From Erythroxylum novogranatense (Eukaryota > Streptophyta > Magnoliopsida > Malpighiales > Erythroxylaceae), in NCBI GenBank assembly GCA_029891385.1, contig CM057225.1, positions 8,498,560 to 8,562,559 of the forward strand: a stretch of DNA of 64,000 nt. The letters are read 5' to 3'. Positions 11,398-23,603 of this stretch are shown one piece after another. The position numbers were made by a program, and so were the translations under genes. Under the pieces are notes generated by a model that searched no databases, was not told the origin of the DNA, and saw only the letters and a program-made list of their open reading frames with translations. Numbering within the stretch: position 1 is the first letter of the stretch; each line of letters starts with the position of its first letter.

Positions 11398-14300
11398 CGA
11401 TTTGAGAACCGGACCCCAACCGAAAAAACAGAAATCTAAATGACAGTGAGCCAAAACAAATACGAAAAACGAATCGGATCAAATCGTGAAAGAATCGAAA
11501 ACGAATCGAATTCTTAATGAGCCATAAAAAAATCTAAAGGCTCGGATTTACAAAATTTTGTAAACAAAGAAACAAAACGGATCAATCAACTGAATGTTCA
11601 AATTCTGACATCCATGAACGCATACTTTAGAAAAACGCACGTTGGAAACCTTAAACTAAACCAATCCGAAACCAGTATAAATTTTTTTCTTTCATTTTAT
11701 TCATCTTTATTCAAACAATGCACTTTTTTTTTCAATTTGGAATTCATCAATTCCATAACCTCAATTTTCTATCTTTCAAATGCAAATCATAACTATCAAT
11801 TTAATCTAAAAACTTATTTTGCTTTTGCCATAAGGCACCTTACACACATGTCAATAAACCCACAATTCAAACACAAATAAGCACTTCTATATTTCCAGCT
11901 CAATCAACACAATTCATCGGACCTCCTGTCCGGAATCCCAACACAAACAAACACATTTCTATACCTATAACACTTCAATAATTCTCAACCAATAACCAGA
12001 ATCATCGGACATCTTGTCCAGAATCCAAACACAATCAATCTCATTCATAATCATATGCAATTTATATACAAAACCATAATTCACCTTTTATTCTACATAC
12101 ACATCCATAATTCATTTACATCATCCAATGTAAAATACATCACTGCAAAAGTGGCATTTTCAAGCCACGATACAACATCAATTCCAAAATCCGAAATACA
12201 AAAAATACAACTCTTGAATACACTAACATCTTACTTTTACAAAAATCTAACTTCAAAAACATCATAAACAAACATAGCGGATAAACGTCTTGGCTTTCTT
12301 TTATCCGATCTCCTTCTTGAAACCTGGAGATGGGGATGAAAGGGGGTGAGCTTTACAGCTCGTGGATAACATGTTTATAAATAGAAAATAAGCAAAAATC
12401 ATCTTTTTAAAACTTTTGTCATTTTATAAAAATTTCACAGATTCTCAACTTTTCAAACTTCATGAACCATTTCAAATCATGTAAATCTCCACTTCTTTCA
12501 AAATTCATGAATAATTTTCAAATCATGTAATGCATCACAATATAAAACACATAAGCACATAACATATCATAATTTAGTTTGGGTCGGTCCAAAAACAGAA
12601 CGAACTGCACATTCCCGCATAGCGGTCCTATGCAGCCGTGAACAGAACATACTACACCTTCCCGCATAGCGATCTGGTGTAGCCGTGAACTTATGAGAGT
12701 CCTTAACGGAGCTCCAATGCTACTAGCGGGCAGGCGAGCGAAGCCTGGACAAGTGCACTTAACCCTCTTATGGGACCTAACCAAACCCACATAACACATT
12801 TCACACTTGAAAAATCGGATTGCCCAAATGCACATTTCGAAATCTTAGTTTTCATATCATGTCATAATCAGACACATTGACATTTACAAATTCACATATT
12901 CAAAAATAACATGACAATCATTCAAGTATCAAACAAATTTCCACAATTTCAAATCTCACATGATGATCAAAATCACATAACTATTCTTTAATTAATCAAA
13001 CACAAGAATGCAACACTTTTTGCAATATCATTAAATCATTCAAACACAATGCATGAAACAATTGCATCATTTTATTAAATCATCCGAAACAATTGTAACA
13101 ATTTATCCAATTTTTTGAAAACGATAATGTAGAAACATTTGCTTTCTTGATTTTTCAAAAACACGTAATTAGCTTATAATTCAAAATATAAACACGGTAC
13201 CCACCTCAATTTCATGCTTAAAACTTGTCAAAAGCTTCAATTTCTCCAAGGCCTCACTTCAATACCCTAATCCAAGACAAAAATCCCTAATTCATAACCA
13301 TCCAAAATTTAAATAATTTATACCAAGCAATCACCAAAATTGAGCTTGGAAATCACAAACCCATTTACTCCTTAAGCTAAATAAACCAAAATCCTTTCAA
13401 AATTTAACAAGTCAAAGATTTTCTCTTACCTTAATCTTCACCATTTTCAGATTTTCTTGGCTCATCATGGAGCTCTCTTCTTTTTCCATCTTTTTCTCCT
13501 TGAATCATCGCAAAATTTTTGCTTGAAATCCAAGAAAATCGAAACCTAGCTTCCTTCTTTCTTCTTTCTTCTTTCTTTTTCTCCAATCCGAAAGCTCTCT
13601 TCTCCTTTCTTTCTCTTCTTCTTTTGTTCTTTTCCTCTTAAGTGTCATGCTTCTCCTTCTTAAAAATGACAGCCACCATGACATGTCATTTAATGAATGT
13701 TAAAAGACCATTATGCCCCTCCATATATGCCTTATAACTTAACACTTTAAGTGATCTTCCAAATTTTCCCCTAAAATTCATTTTAATTTATGCTTACTTT
13801 AGGATATTTTTCTAACCATCAAATTGAAGGAATTTGCTAAAACTTCCTTCTAGAGAAATGTTCCTCATTGTCTCAATTTCATAATGACACCAAAATCATT
13901 TAATTTGGTTCACTACTCCAAAAATTATACTCCAAACATTTCGGATTATCATTATACTAAAACATTTTCCAGCACTATACTTCCATCCAAAAATTGGCAT
14001 TCTTAAAGAGTAAATTTAAACTCGAATCCTTCATAATATTTGTAGCCCTATTTCTCTAATTTAATCCAAATTAAGAATCACCTCATTTTAATGACTAGAG
14101 AAAAAGTTATGGCCAAAATACTTTCAGCTCTTACTAATCCAAGATTGAACACTAAAACCGATTTCAATTCAGAAATTGAAAATCTTAGGGACTAAATTGA
14201 AATTCAATTCCTTCATATGACTTGTAGCCCCATGTCTCTATTTTATTTTGCAACTAGAATCAATTCAATTGGATCTCCATAGATCAAGAATTCACCAAAT

Positions 14301-15887
14301 TACTAAACCATGTTCAAAAAATTATTCAACTCACTTTGATTAAATCAATCTCTTTCAATTTAATCTCAAAACTCTACAAATCTTCATGGAAAGATAGAGG
14401 GATGTCTTAGGAATCCATCACTTTGAAAACCAAGTCAATCGGATGTTGGACAGAAAAGATATAAACAAAAGATTGAACAAGAGTCGGATTAGGGGAGGAG
14501 AATAGCAAAATTAAAAGAGATCAAAACGGCGTCGTCGCACGCAAGGGAGAGAAAACGAAAGAAACACGACGTCGCATGAGGAAAAGGAGCAGACGAACGA
14601 CGTCAGATGGAGGAGGCAGCAGGAAGGCCACGCTTTCCTCGTTAAGGGCGTAGCAAGGCTCTCGTCCTTTTCTTTCTCAAATATATATATATATATCCGA
14701 ATTTTCCAAAAATCATATCTTTTAACTCAAGAGTCCAAACTTTACAAACTTAGTATCAAAAGAAAGCTGAAAGGAATCTCTACAACTTCCAGAAGACATC
14801 GAAAACTAATCTCATCTCTAAAGGTCAAATTTCTAATCAAAGTTACTTTCCCAATTAATGTCACCCTAAATAGTCACATAATTTCTAAAATTTCTATCTT
14901 TCAACTCCAAGGTCCAAAAATGTCATGTTTTATATCAATGAAAAGATCAAAAAGCAACCTACAACTTTCATGAAGGACAAAAAAATCAATTTGGCCTCTA
15001 AAGGAGTCAAAAATCACTTCAAAGTTCCTGTCCACTAATACTCTTCCCAAACAGTAACAACAACTTGTAAAACTCATAACTTCTTATTCCATGTTCTAAA
15101 AATTCCATACTTTACGTCAATGGAAAGATCATAACATAATCTAAAACTTTCATGAAGAACTTCAAAGCAATTTCAACATCTAGCTAAGTCAATTTTTAAA
15201 TCAAAGATTCTACCAAAAATTTGTCATCCTATACCACATCCAAACTTCACAATTTCACATCTTCCAATTCTCACATCCACAAATAACATATGATACATCA
15301 TTGAAAAGATAGGAAAATCTTCTATGACTTTCTTGTAGACCACTTAACTCAATTTAAAACATATCAGTCTAGAAATTGCCTCAAAACATAGCATACATAA
15401 TCCTCCACTTAAGAGCATTTTCAAAAACAAAGCAAAATGCACTTAAATTCGAATGGTCATAACTTTCAATCCCGATATCGAAAAATGTCATTCTTTATAG
15501 TGATAGAAATCTCTCAACAGAAACTACAAGTTTTATGAAGATCATTTGATCAAAAACTGCCTAGATCATCACAGAAAAATTCACAAAGTTTCAGCCCAAA
15601 AAGTCAACTCTTCATCTCCAAAAAGTCAAACTTTCATAATTCAACAAATTCTCAAACTTTCACTCTTTATTTCTTGATTTTCAACTTCATTAAAAGCAAT
15701 TCATTCACTATCAATTTCATAAATTTCATAACACATACTAATTTACTCAAAATGTCGAAGTCATTAAAACTAAAATCACTTCTTCTTTCATTTCACTCTA
15801 AAACACCTACACACATACATACTCAAAAACACCCATTTAATTTCATTTTACTACTTTTAAATTTCACTTAACGATCGGGGTCCAACA
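11398..15887 (-). mobile_element. Solo LTR, family A (4.5 kb)
   Basis: On the - strand it begins TGTTGGACCCCG and ends GGGTCCCAACA. The flanks are TTTAA (11393-11397) and TTTAG (15888-15892), a 5-bp TSD with one change. It shares the 'ggtgagctttacagctcgtgga' landmark (12345-12366) and the general order of the 3' LTR at 995-6269. No interior sequence is present. At 14750-15550 it carries five degenerate copies of a module of about 180 bp. A homopyrimidine-biased tract lies at 13560-13640 and a short (AT)n at 14680-14695. Confidence 0.8.
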
Positions 15888-16787
15888 TTTAGTACCCATC
15901 ACATTTACGTCAAATCTACTTAAAAGATAATATAGATGAGAAAACCATCGCGTAATAAAAAACAACATTGCGAAAGCCATAAACCAAGTACAAACATGTA
16001 TTTCAAAATCTAAAACTTCCAGATCCGTTGATCCTTCATACAGAGCAAAGAGCTCAAAACTCACATAAGCCTCAACAAGCCAACAACTCAATAACCCAAC
16101 ACTAAAAGGCCACACAAACACCAGATCTGAAAGCAACGGAGTGGAATAACTAAACAGAAACAGGTTTGAGAGCAAAAAAGCACATAACAGAAACCAACAA
16201 ATCACAGAAGAAAAGGTCCCTAAAAACATCAAACTGCAAAAAGAAAACTAACCCATGGCAACTAAATAGTGGCATTTCCCAGATCTCAAAACAGAAAAAC
16301 GAGCATGAGGTTTCCCCGGAAAATCGATGATGCAATTATTGAAACTTGAAAGCCCTACCAGCATTGAATCAAAAAACATCTATACACTAATGTTCAACAT
16401 CCAAAATGAAAACACATACTGAAATCTAAGTCAAAAAAAATTCAAACTTTCTAATCCACAACCACAAAAAGACCAAAACCATATCTGAATCAATCCCATT
16501 TAACCATAAAACAAAAACTATAAACAAACAAATTCTTACACAGGAACACTGAGAGATCAACTTAAGTCCATCAAGCTCAAAGAACCCAACACAAGACTTC
16601 GGATCAAAGGGTGAGATACAAACGAAGTTCCGACATGTATATTGAAATCCATTGGCCCAAGTCAAGTTTCTTCCAAACTCAAACCTTGAAGAAAAATCTA
16701 CAAACGTGACAGATCAAGAATGCATTTTTCGGTGTAGGTCTACGATATGAGTATAAAGTGGAGAAGAGAAAGGAGATCGAAACTTAC

Positions 16788-16853
16788 ACGTCGATCAACC
16801 TTAAGAAGGATCAGATATACATCTACTGCATAAACCATCTTTTCTACTTCCAT
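16788..16853 (-). pseudogene. Candidate first exon of an unidentified gene
   Basis: 22 codons starting MEVEKMVYAVDVYL, ending at a consensus GTAAGT donor. The - strand region downstream is intron-like up to the solo LTR at 15887. There is no homology I recognise; it may be spurious. Confidence 0.15.
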
Positions 16854-17663
16854 CTCGATTAAACCCAACATAAATAAATCCAAAATCCAAAATTTTATAC
16901 ATACATATAAAAAATTGTACTGTTCACGTAAGCATATTACATTTTTTTGCATCTTTCTTCTATCTTCATTTTACTTTTTTTTCATTTTAATCCTTCTTAA
17001 AACACAACACCACACTACTTTATGTTCTCTTTAACTCTAGCCTCATTTAAATCGATCTCAAACAATACCCAAACATTACGATATACAAAGGAAAATGAGC
17101 ATATGTTCATCGACTTTTCTACATATATATTTCTGCATGTTTGTTAATATCCAACAACAAACTCATTTTATCATATAGTTTTCTTTCTTTTTTATCTTTT
17201 GAATCTTCCCATTTTCATTACAACTTACTATTTACATCATCCCTAAGCATTCACATAAGTACACAATTAAACAACAAAACACTATGAATAACCATTATTT
17301 TCTGCACTTTCCTAACTTTCATCTGATGCATTTCTTTTCACTTTCCTCCACACTTTCACTTCATTTAACCCCTTTCTATATTAAGACCTCACCAAATCCT
17401 CATTCCTTACTATCAAACTCATTTTCCTTCATTCAAACATTTCCAAAAACATTCACGTATATCAACAAGAAAAACATAGCATGAACACCGTGAACATCCA
17501 ACCATTATTTTCTATAATTATAATTATTTCACTAATCTCCATGTAACTCAAAATATCACAATCTCAATACACTTTCTGCTCATTCCCTAAATTCACATAT
17601 TCTTCATCTACTATATGCATCACATTCATTCACCGAAACTATACTGCTTAAACTTCTTATGCA

Positions 17664-17715
17664 TGTGTGTGTGTGTGTGTGTGTGCGTGTATTTTATATT
17701 TATATATATATATAT
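17664..17715. repeat. (TG)n followed by (TA)n microsatellite
   Basis: A TG dinucleotide run at 17664-17690, then TA-rich to 17715. The Tat element inserted into the TA run: the same TA repeat resumes at 45416 after its 3' LTR. Confidence 0.9.
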
Positions 17716-17924
17716 TGGTTGGGTCGATTATGCTAGGCCCAAATCCAGACTCAGAACGGCGCATGGGCCGATCAGCCCTCATCATGAAAAAGGTACGATT
17801 TTCAAGAACCCTATTTTCTTTATTTCAACAGCCACCAAAACTCTCACAAAAGACTGACCTACCGGAAATCAACCCCCGGCGTGCCTTTATTGTTTTACAG
17901 GAATCTTCGAACCAGAATCAGCCA
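17716..17924 (+). repeat. 5' LTR of the Tat element (209 bp)
   Basis: Matches 45137-45415 but lacks two internal blocks present there (about 54 and 17 bases, one containing GAGCATCGGAGGGG). It ends CCAGAATCAGCCA. Confidence 0.8.
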
Positions 17925-17978
17925 ATCTCATGGATCCAAGTAACAGTGCCCAGCCCCACCAGAATCTAACAGAACCAA

Positions 17979-17996
17979 TTGGCACCCACCGTGGGG
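17979..17996 (+). other. Probable primer-binding site of the Tat element
   Basis: TTGGCACCCACCGTGGGG resembles the TTGGCGCC...-type PBS of Tat/Athila elements. It lies about 54 bases after the LTR end, farther than usual, so either the LTR end or the PBS assignment may need adjusting. Confidence 0.55.
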
Positions 17997-18040
17997 TCGG
18001 GCATCACGGCACCACATCCAGAAACACTTAGATCACCAAA

Positions 18041-19740
18041 GTGCATGACAATCCTCGATGTAGCCGTTGTCATGCACTCAGACTACAAATGAATGGGCTT
18101 ATTACACCGCCGCCTTCCATCGCCAGATTCGATCACCCAACACACCTCCGTCCCTACACCAAAACCCTAGATAAACGAGCTACCCCTCAACACTCACATC
18201 AAGATGATCAACCACAACAATCCCAAAACCAAGACCAAGCACAAAGCGGGCCTCAGAGGATGATGCTCGAACCGGTTCACATCCTCACATCCAATACCCC
18301 CTCAACATGAACCCCCTGCACCACAACCAGCTTTCCTCACACAAACACAAATAGAAGAAGCGGCCGATCTATTGATTCGCCAAATCCTACAATCTCAACC
18401 GAATAAAGAAGAAACCCCCACTCTAAGAAGTTGGTGTGATGGCCGATCGGCACTCTGCGGAAGCCCTAGAAAAAATCGTGGACCACCGGATCAACATAGC
18501 CATGAATTCCCGTCCTGGCCAACCATCAACACAATACAGCTCTCCTTTCATCCTAGAGATCTTGGATAGCCTCCCAGCGGTTGGTACTAAGTTACCGACG
18601 CCAGAAAAGTATAATGGAAAGACCGATCCTCTCGACTATCTGCAGCACTTCCAATTGATGATGAACCTGCATTGCATTCCAAATGTCATTCAGTGTAAGG
18701 CCTTCTACACAGCCTTTCAAGAAGGAGCCTGAAGATGGTTTAACAGCTTGCCCCCGCGTTGCATAACCAGTTTTGAGAATTTTAAGTTGTTATTCCTCAA
18801 CCAGTTTGCTACAAGTAAACGGCCACAGAAGACTGCCTTGGTAGTAATGCAGTTGACCCAAGGAAGGAACGAGAGCTTGCGGGAGTTTATCACCTAGTTT
18901 AACAATGAAGCTGTCGAAGTCCCTGACCTCACTTGCTCGTCCATATTGGCTGCCTTGATGAGCAATACGAAGGATGAAGAGTTCAAGAAGTCGTTGGCTC
19001 TTGATCAGCCCAAGTCTATCCAAGAGATAAGAAGTCGGGCAGATAAATACATCCAGATGGAGGAAGTGTTGAAAAACACAAAACGCAGGGCGGATGACCA
19101 CTGGTCGAGTAGTAGAGCCGATGATTCACATAAACGGCAGAAGGATCAATCTAGCTGGAGGAAGCCGACCGATCGAAAGGACCAGAGGCTAGAATCCTTC
19201 ACTCCGCTCAACAGGCGATATGCGGAAGTGCTGGAGGTCATGAGAGCAGAAGGGGAATCCCTCCGAGAACCCAATAAATTGAAAAGTCCTCTCAAAAAAA
19301 GGGATTCTTCTTTATATTGTCGTTTCCACAGAGATATCGGTCATGACACGGAGGATTGCTGGGACCTAAAGAAAGAAATTGAACTCCTCATCTAGAGGAG
19401 AAGGCTGGGTAGATTTCTGAAGTACGGTAGAAATGTCGATCGAGGTAATGAAGGCAGGAGCGGTCGGTCTGACAATTGGCGAAAACCTTGGAGACAACGC
19501 AACATGAATGATGGAGGAAGGCAGACCAAGAAAATGGACAACCAACGCGATACGAGAGGGCAGTCCAGGGCTAGAGATGACAGAAATACCAGACAGCAGG
19601 ATGACCGACCGGTCAGGGTCATAAATATGATTTTTGGCAGTAGCGCAGCAGGGGGTCCACCGCCAGAGGAAGGAAGCGGTACGCCAGGCAGATTGTTGAG
19701 GGTCAATCAGCAACAAAAAAGCTGCAAGTTAATGAGGTGA
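18041..19740 (+). pseudogene. Tat gag, decayed
   Basis: Three open segments in shifting frames make up a Tat-type Gag. 18041-18310 is a Gln/Pro-rich leader region. 18436-18732 holds the start of the gag core (FILEILDSLPAVGTKLPTPEKY), continuing after a stop through RWFNSLPP and NFKLLFLNQFA-type motifs, and 18946-19395 continues it. The C-terminal part has the Tat signature YCRFHRDIGHDTEDC...LKKEIELLI (19314-19392), followed by an in-frame stop where relatives have RRG. A basic Arg/Asp-rich tail follows to 19740. There are at least two stops and one frameshift, so no intact Gag is encoded. Confidence 0.8.
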
Positions 19741-20015
19741 TTTCGTTTGACGAGTCTGACCTGGCTGGCATCAGTTGTCCTCATGATGACGCACTCGTGG
19801 TTACTTTGAATATGGACGGTAGTGAGGTGAAGCGCGTAATGATTGACAGAGGCAGCTCGATCGACCTGTTGTACTACGATGCTTTTAAGCAGATGGAGAT
19901 TCCAGAGGAACGACTACTACCGATACAGGGGCCAATCAAAGGGGTAACAGGAGCATCTGCCTATTCATTCGCCGAGTCCGCTGAACGAAGTTCGCACAAA
20001 AGCCATTCCAAGTAG
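19737..20015 (+). pseudogene. Tat aspartic protease region
   Basis: 92 open codons. The retroviral protease active-site region reads VMIDRGSSIDLLYY, where relatives have D-[ST]-G; the middle residue is Arg, so catalysis is unlikely. The preceding FDESDLAGI...PHDDALVVTL is typical of the Tat Gag-protease linker. It overlaps the gag stop by four bases in another frame. Confidence 0.75.
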
Positions 20016-20324
20016 AGAAGAATGTTGAATTCCTAGTTGGAAATTTCAGGGAGCCTATAATGCAATAATGGAAGAGCCACACAAAACGACTCAGAGCAAA
20101 ATGTCTCAACCTATTATCAGCGAAAGTTCTAACCCCCATGGCATCCAGATTGTGGGTCAAGAAGGATCGCTAGGAATGCTACTGACAGACAAGAACCTCG
20201 AGGGAGCGGTAGGTTGGCAAGCTCTCTCGATGTAAGAGCAGTATGAAGAAACCGAGATGATGAACCTCGAGAAAAAACTCAGTGGGTCATACTGGATGAA
20301 GAAGACCGATCAAAATTCACAAAT

Positions 20325-21130
20325 TTGGGTGTCGAACTCGAGCAAGGGTTGACCGCAGCAATCACAAATTGCTTGGTAGAGAATCAATCGGTCTTTGCTT
20401 GGGTACCGAGCGACATGCCTGGAATCTCTCGAGCGGTAACATCCCATTCTCTGAGAATTCAGAAAAATTATAGGCCGGTCAAACTGAAGAAGCGATGGCA
20501 CAAAGAAGGAGCGACAGGGGTGATAGAGAAAGAAATAAAGAAGTCGCTTGTTCGGTTCATTCGGGAAGTCAAGTACCGAATGGCTAGCCAATGTGGTATC
20601 GTGAAGAAAAGAACTGAAAGTGGAGAATGTGCATCGATTTCACCGACCAACAAAGCATGCCCAAAGGACGCTTCGCCTAAGATTGATCACGGTAGACTCC
20701 ACCGCAGGCATGAGCTCCTCAAATACTGGACGCCTTCTCCGGTTATCATCAAATAAAATGAGCCTCAAGACTAAGAAAAATGGCTTTCATAACTAACCAA
20801 GGAACATATTGATACCAGTGATGCCGTCGGTTTGAAAATGCAGGGCTACTTACCAAATGCTCATCATGGAAGTTTTAAGAGATGATCAAGAAATAATGAG
20901 GCGCATACGGATCTATATGGTGGTCAAAAGCAAGACAACCGCCAACATGTGGAGAACCCAGAGAAGTCTTCCGACCTCAATAAATTCCAGATGAAGTTGA
21001 ACTCAAATGCGCTTTGGTGTAGCATCCGAAAGTTCTGGGATTTATGATTATCAATGGGATCGGCTAATCTGAAAAAGATCGGTTATTGTCCAAATGCCCT
21101 CACCGCGATGTTTGAAGGATGTATGATATT
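20325..21130 (+). pseudogene. Tat reverse transcriptase, decayed
   Basis: The open segment 20325-20756 contains SVFAWVPSDMPGI, the lead-in to RT in this lineage, and the motif SPTNKACPKD (FTDLNKACPKD in relatives) near 20640-20670. The following part to about 21130 keeps only scattered similarity in all three frames, with many stops. The catalytic (Y/F)xDD box could not be found in an open frame. Confidence 0.7.
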
Positions 21131-21326
21131 GACCGGCAGATAGTTTTTAAGCGATTCATCTCAGATGGGGGACAAGTGCCTCCCTTTCTTCAAAATTTTG
21201 AGGAAGGCAGACGTGACCCAATTTCAACTACCGATGAATGCTAAAAGCATTCCAAAGACTTGAAGCAATATCTGATCAATCCACCTATCTTGCAGAGCCC
21301 AATAGGGGGAGAATCTGATTCTTTAT

Positions 21327-22123
21327 TTGGCAGTCACAAAGGGGGCGATCAGCGCAGTTCTTGTTCGATCAGACGGTAGTGAACAATTCCCGATCTACTA
21401 TGTTAGTAAAGTGCTGAACGGGCCAGAAATGTGGTATCCACCCATTGAGAAGTTGGCTCTTTCCTTGGTAACTGCGGCACGAAAACTAAGGCCCTACTTC
21501 CAGAGTCATACCATCAAGGTATGGACCGACCAACCCTCAAAAGGCTCTCCAAAATCCAAACCTCGGGCGATTAATAAAATGGGCGTAGAGCTTGGGAGTT
21601 CAAATACACTATAAACCATGGACGGCGATCAAGTGCCCAAGTGTTGGCATGGACTTCACAGTAAATGAGTCAACCCGACTCGCAGGTGAGCTACCCCCGC
21701 CTGAGCCTATTTGTTGACGGGTCGCTCAACGCCGAGGGACGCGAGCAGGAGTGGTATTGATCAGCCCACACTCGGAAGAAAAGGTGGAGTATGCCCTCCT
21801 GTTAGAATTTAGAGCATCCAATAACGAGGCAGAGTACGAAGCTCTAATAGCCGCCTTGGTTGGTTAGAGATGGGGTAAAACATCCAAGGTGTACAAATGA
21901 TAGCCAAATAGTGGTTGGTCAAGTCACTAGGCAGTATGAAGCCAAGGGGAACAACATGATCAAGTATCTGGAATTGGTAAAACAGGAGTTGAATAATTTT
22001 GAGCAATACTCGGTCAGCTGGATAGAACGGACACAAAATGCTCAAGTAGACGCATTTTCCAAGTTGGCTTCCGACCAAAATGCCAGGAACAACATCTTGG
22101 TCGAAAGAACTCAACCAACCTAG
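21327..22123 (+). pseudogene. Tat RNase H plus second (archaeal-type) RNase H, decayed
   Basis: 21327-21540 holds the classical gypsy RNase H region (YYVSKVLNGPEMWYPPIEKL...WTDQP). A second RNase H begins near 21706 with LFVDGSLN and continues with NNEAEYEALIAAL near 21822-21860; 21860-22123 carries its C-terminal half (DSQIVVGQV...NAQVDAFSKLAS). Possession of a second, archaeal-like RNase H is known for the plant Tat lineage. Frames are broken between the segments. Confidence 0.75.
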
Positions 22124-22379
22124 CATCCGTATACACAAGTCCTTCAAGCAGATGAACGGTCAAGTTGGATGGAGCCGATCAGGCAATACCTTCTCAAGGG
22201 AACACAGCCAGTGGAAGCTTTGGAGGCCAGGAGACTAAGGGTAAAGGCATCCGAATATGTAATTATCAATGACATTTCGCATAAGCGCTTTATGATCGGG
22301 TGCTACTACGCTGTTTGAATGAAGAGGAGGCGAACGAGCAATGGTTGAAGTTCATGAAGGAATGTGCGTAAATCATTTA

Positions 22380-23376
22380 GAGGCGAATGTTGGCTCATAG
22401 ATTGATTAGACAGGGTATTATCGCCAACGATGAAGAAGGATTGTCAAGGAAAGTTAACCGATGCGAGGCCCGCCAGAAGAATAGCAATTGTCTCACCAAA
22501 TTAACCGAGTAGCTGAAAATTGTGAGGCATCCCATTCCCTTTCGCTTCAATGGGAATGGACATACTAGGTCCTTTTCCTCTTGGTCCGTGATGTATAGTT
22601 TTTATAAGGATAAATAATACTTCACTAAAGAGGTAGAAGCGAAGGCCGCCACCATCACCGAAAGGTGAAATTGAAAACTTCAGACGCAAAAATATACTGA
22701 GTCATTTTGGGATGCCTATGGTTTTGGTTACAGACAATGGTCGATAGTTTGATAAAGACAAGTTCAAAGATTTCTATGAACGACTGAAGATAAGGCTCCA
22801 GTTGACTTCGGTTTCCCATCCCCAAAGTAATGGTCTAGCGGAGAATACTAACAAGAAGATAATGAGTGCTCTCAAGAAGCGCTTAAATGGATGCAAGACT
22901 TGGGTGGACGAAGTAGATGAAGTGTTGTAGGCATACAGAACAACCCCAAACCAGGCCACGAGTGAGACACCATTTAGAATGACCTTCAGGGCAGAGGCCT
23001 TAGTCCCAGTAGAAGTAGTACTGCATAACCAACGGGTTTCAAGTTATGAAGAAGAAAGGAATGATGAAGCCTCAGGCGTAACGGTACTTTCAGGTGAGGA
23101 TAGAGATAGGGCAGTCACTCATTCAGAAACTGTCAAAAAAAAAGCAACGAGGTTTTGCAATAAAAGGGTAAGGCCGAGCAACATAAAGGTCGGTGGGTAC
23201 GCTTCGCGAAAGGTCGAAAGGCTAGAAAGCATCCCGGAAACTTCGGGCCGATATGGAAAGGACCCTATCAAGTGGTCAAACAAGCCAGACACGACTCTTA
23301 CATCTTGAACGATATGAACGGGAAGATTCTCCCGAGGCCCTGGAATTCTCAAAACTTGAAGACGTTCTACCAATAG
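22380..23376 (+). pseudogene. Tat integrase, decayed
   Basis: Degenerate zinc-binding N-terminus (22380-22500), core catalytic region with VTDNGR then a stop, SHPQSNGLAENTNKKI near 22813-22860, and AYRTTPNQATSETPFRMTF near 22931-22990. The C-terminal segment is open at 22979-23308 and 23253-23477. It contains internal stops and a frameshift. The end of pol is close to 23376. Confidence 0.75.
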
Positions 23377-23603
23377 ATAAGCTTTATTTTAGTTCACTTA
23401 TTTCTTTGCTTATTATTGTTTATACTCGTACACGCAACTTGTGGGTATCTTTTTCCGCCCCGCCAACAGGTTTTTAACGCCCACGCCTTGTCATCGCAAT
23501 AAAGGGGTCTCAAATTTCGCAAGAAAATCTCACTAAATCAGGCGAGGAGAAAATTCTACCAATCGATCGTCATTCACATCGCTCCACCAAAGTTGCTAAG
23601 ATA

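Larger units (their letters stand above)
15888..17715. other. AT-rich host DNA between elements
   Basis: No convincing gene. The - strand from about 16855 reads like the start of a plant gene: an ATG at 16853, 22 codons, then a CGT|GTAAGT donor at 16788/16787, followed by T-rich intron-like sequence. I cannot identify a product. Microsatellites (TG)n at 17664-17690 and (TA)n at 17699-17715 abut the Tat element on its left. Confidence 0.4.

Noticed and set aside
15864..16232. 122-codon hydrophobic - strand ORF
   Set aside because: T-rich, intron-like composition, overlaps the LTR border and shows no family resemblance.
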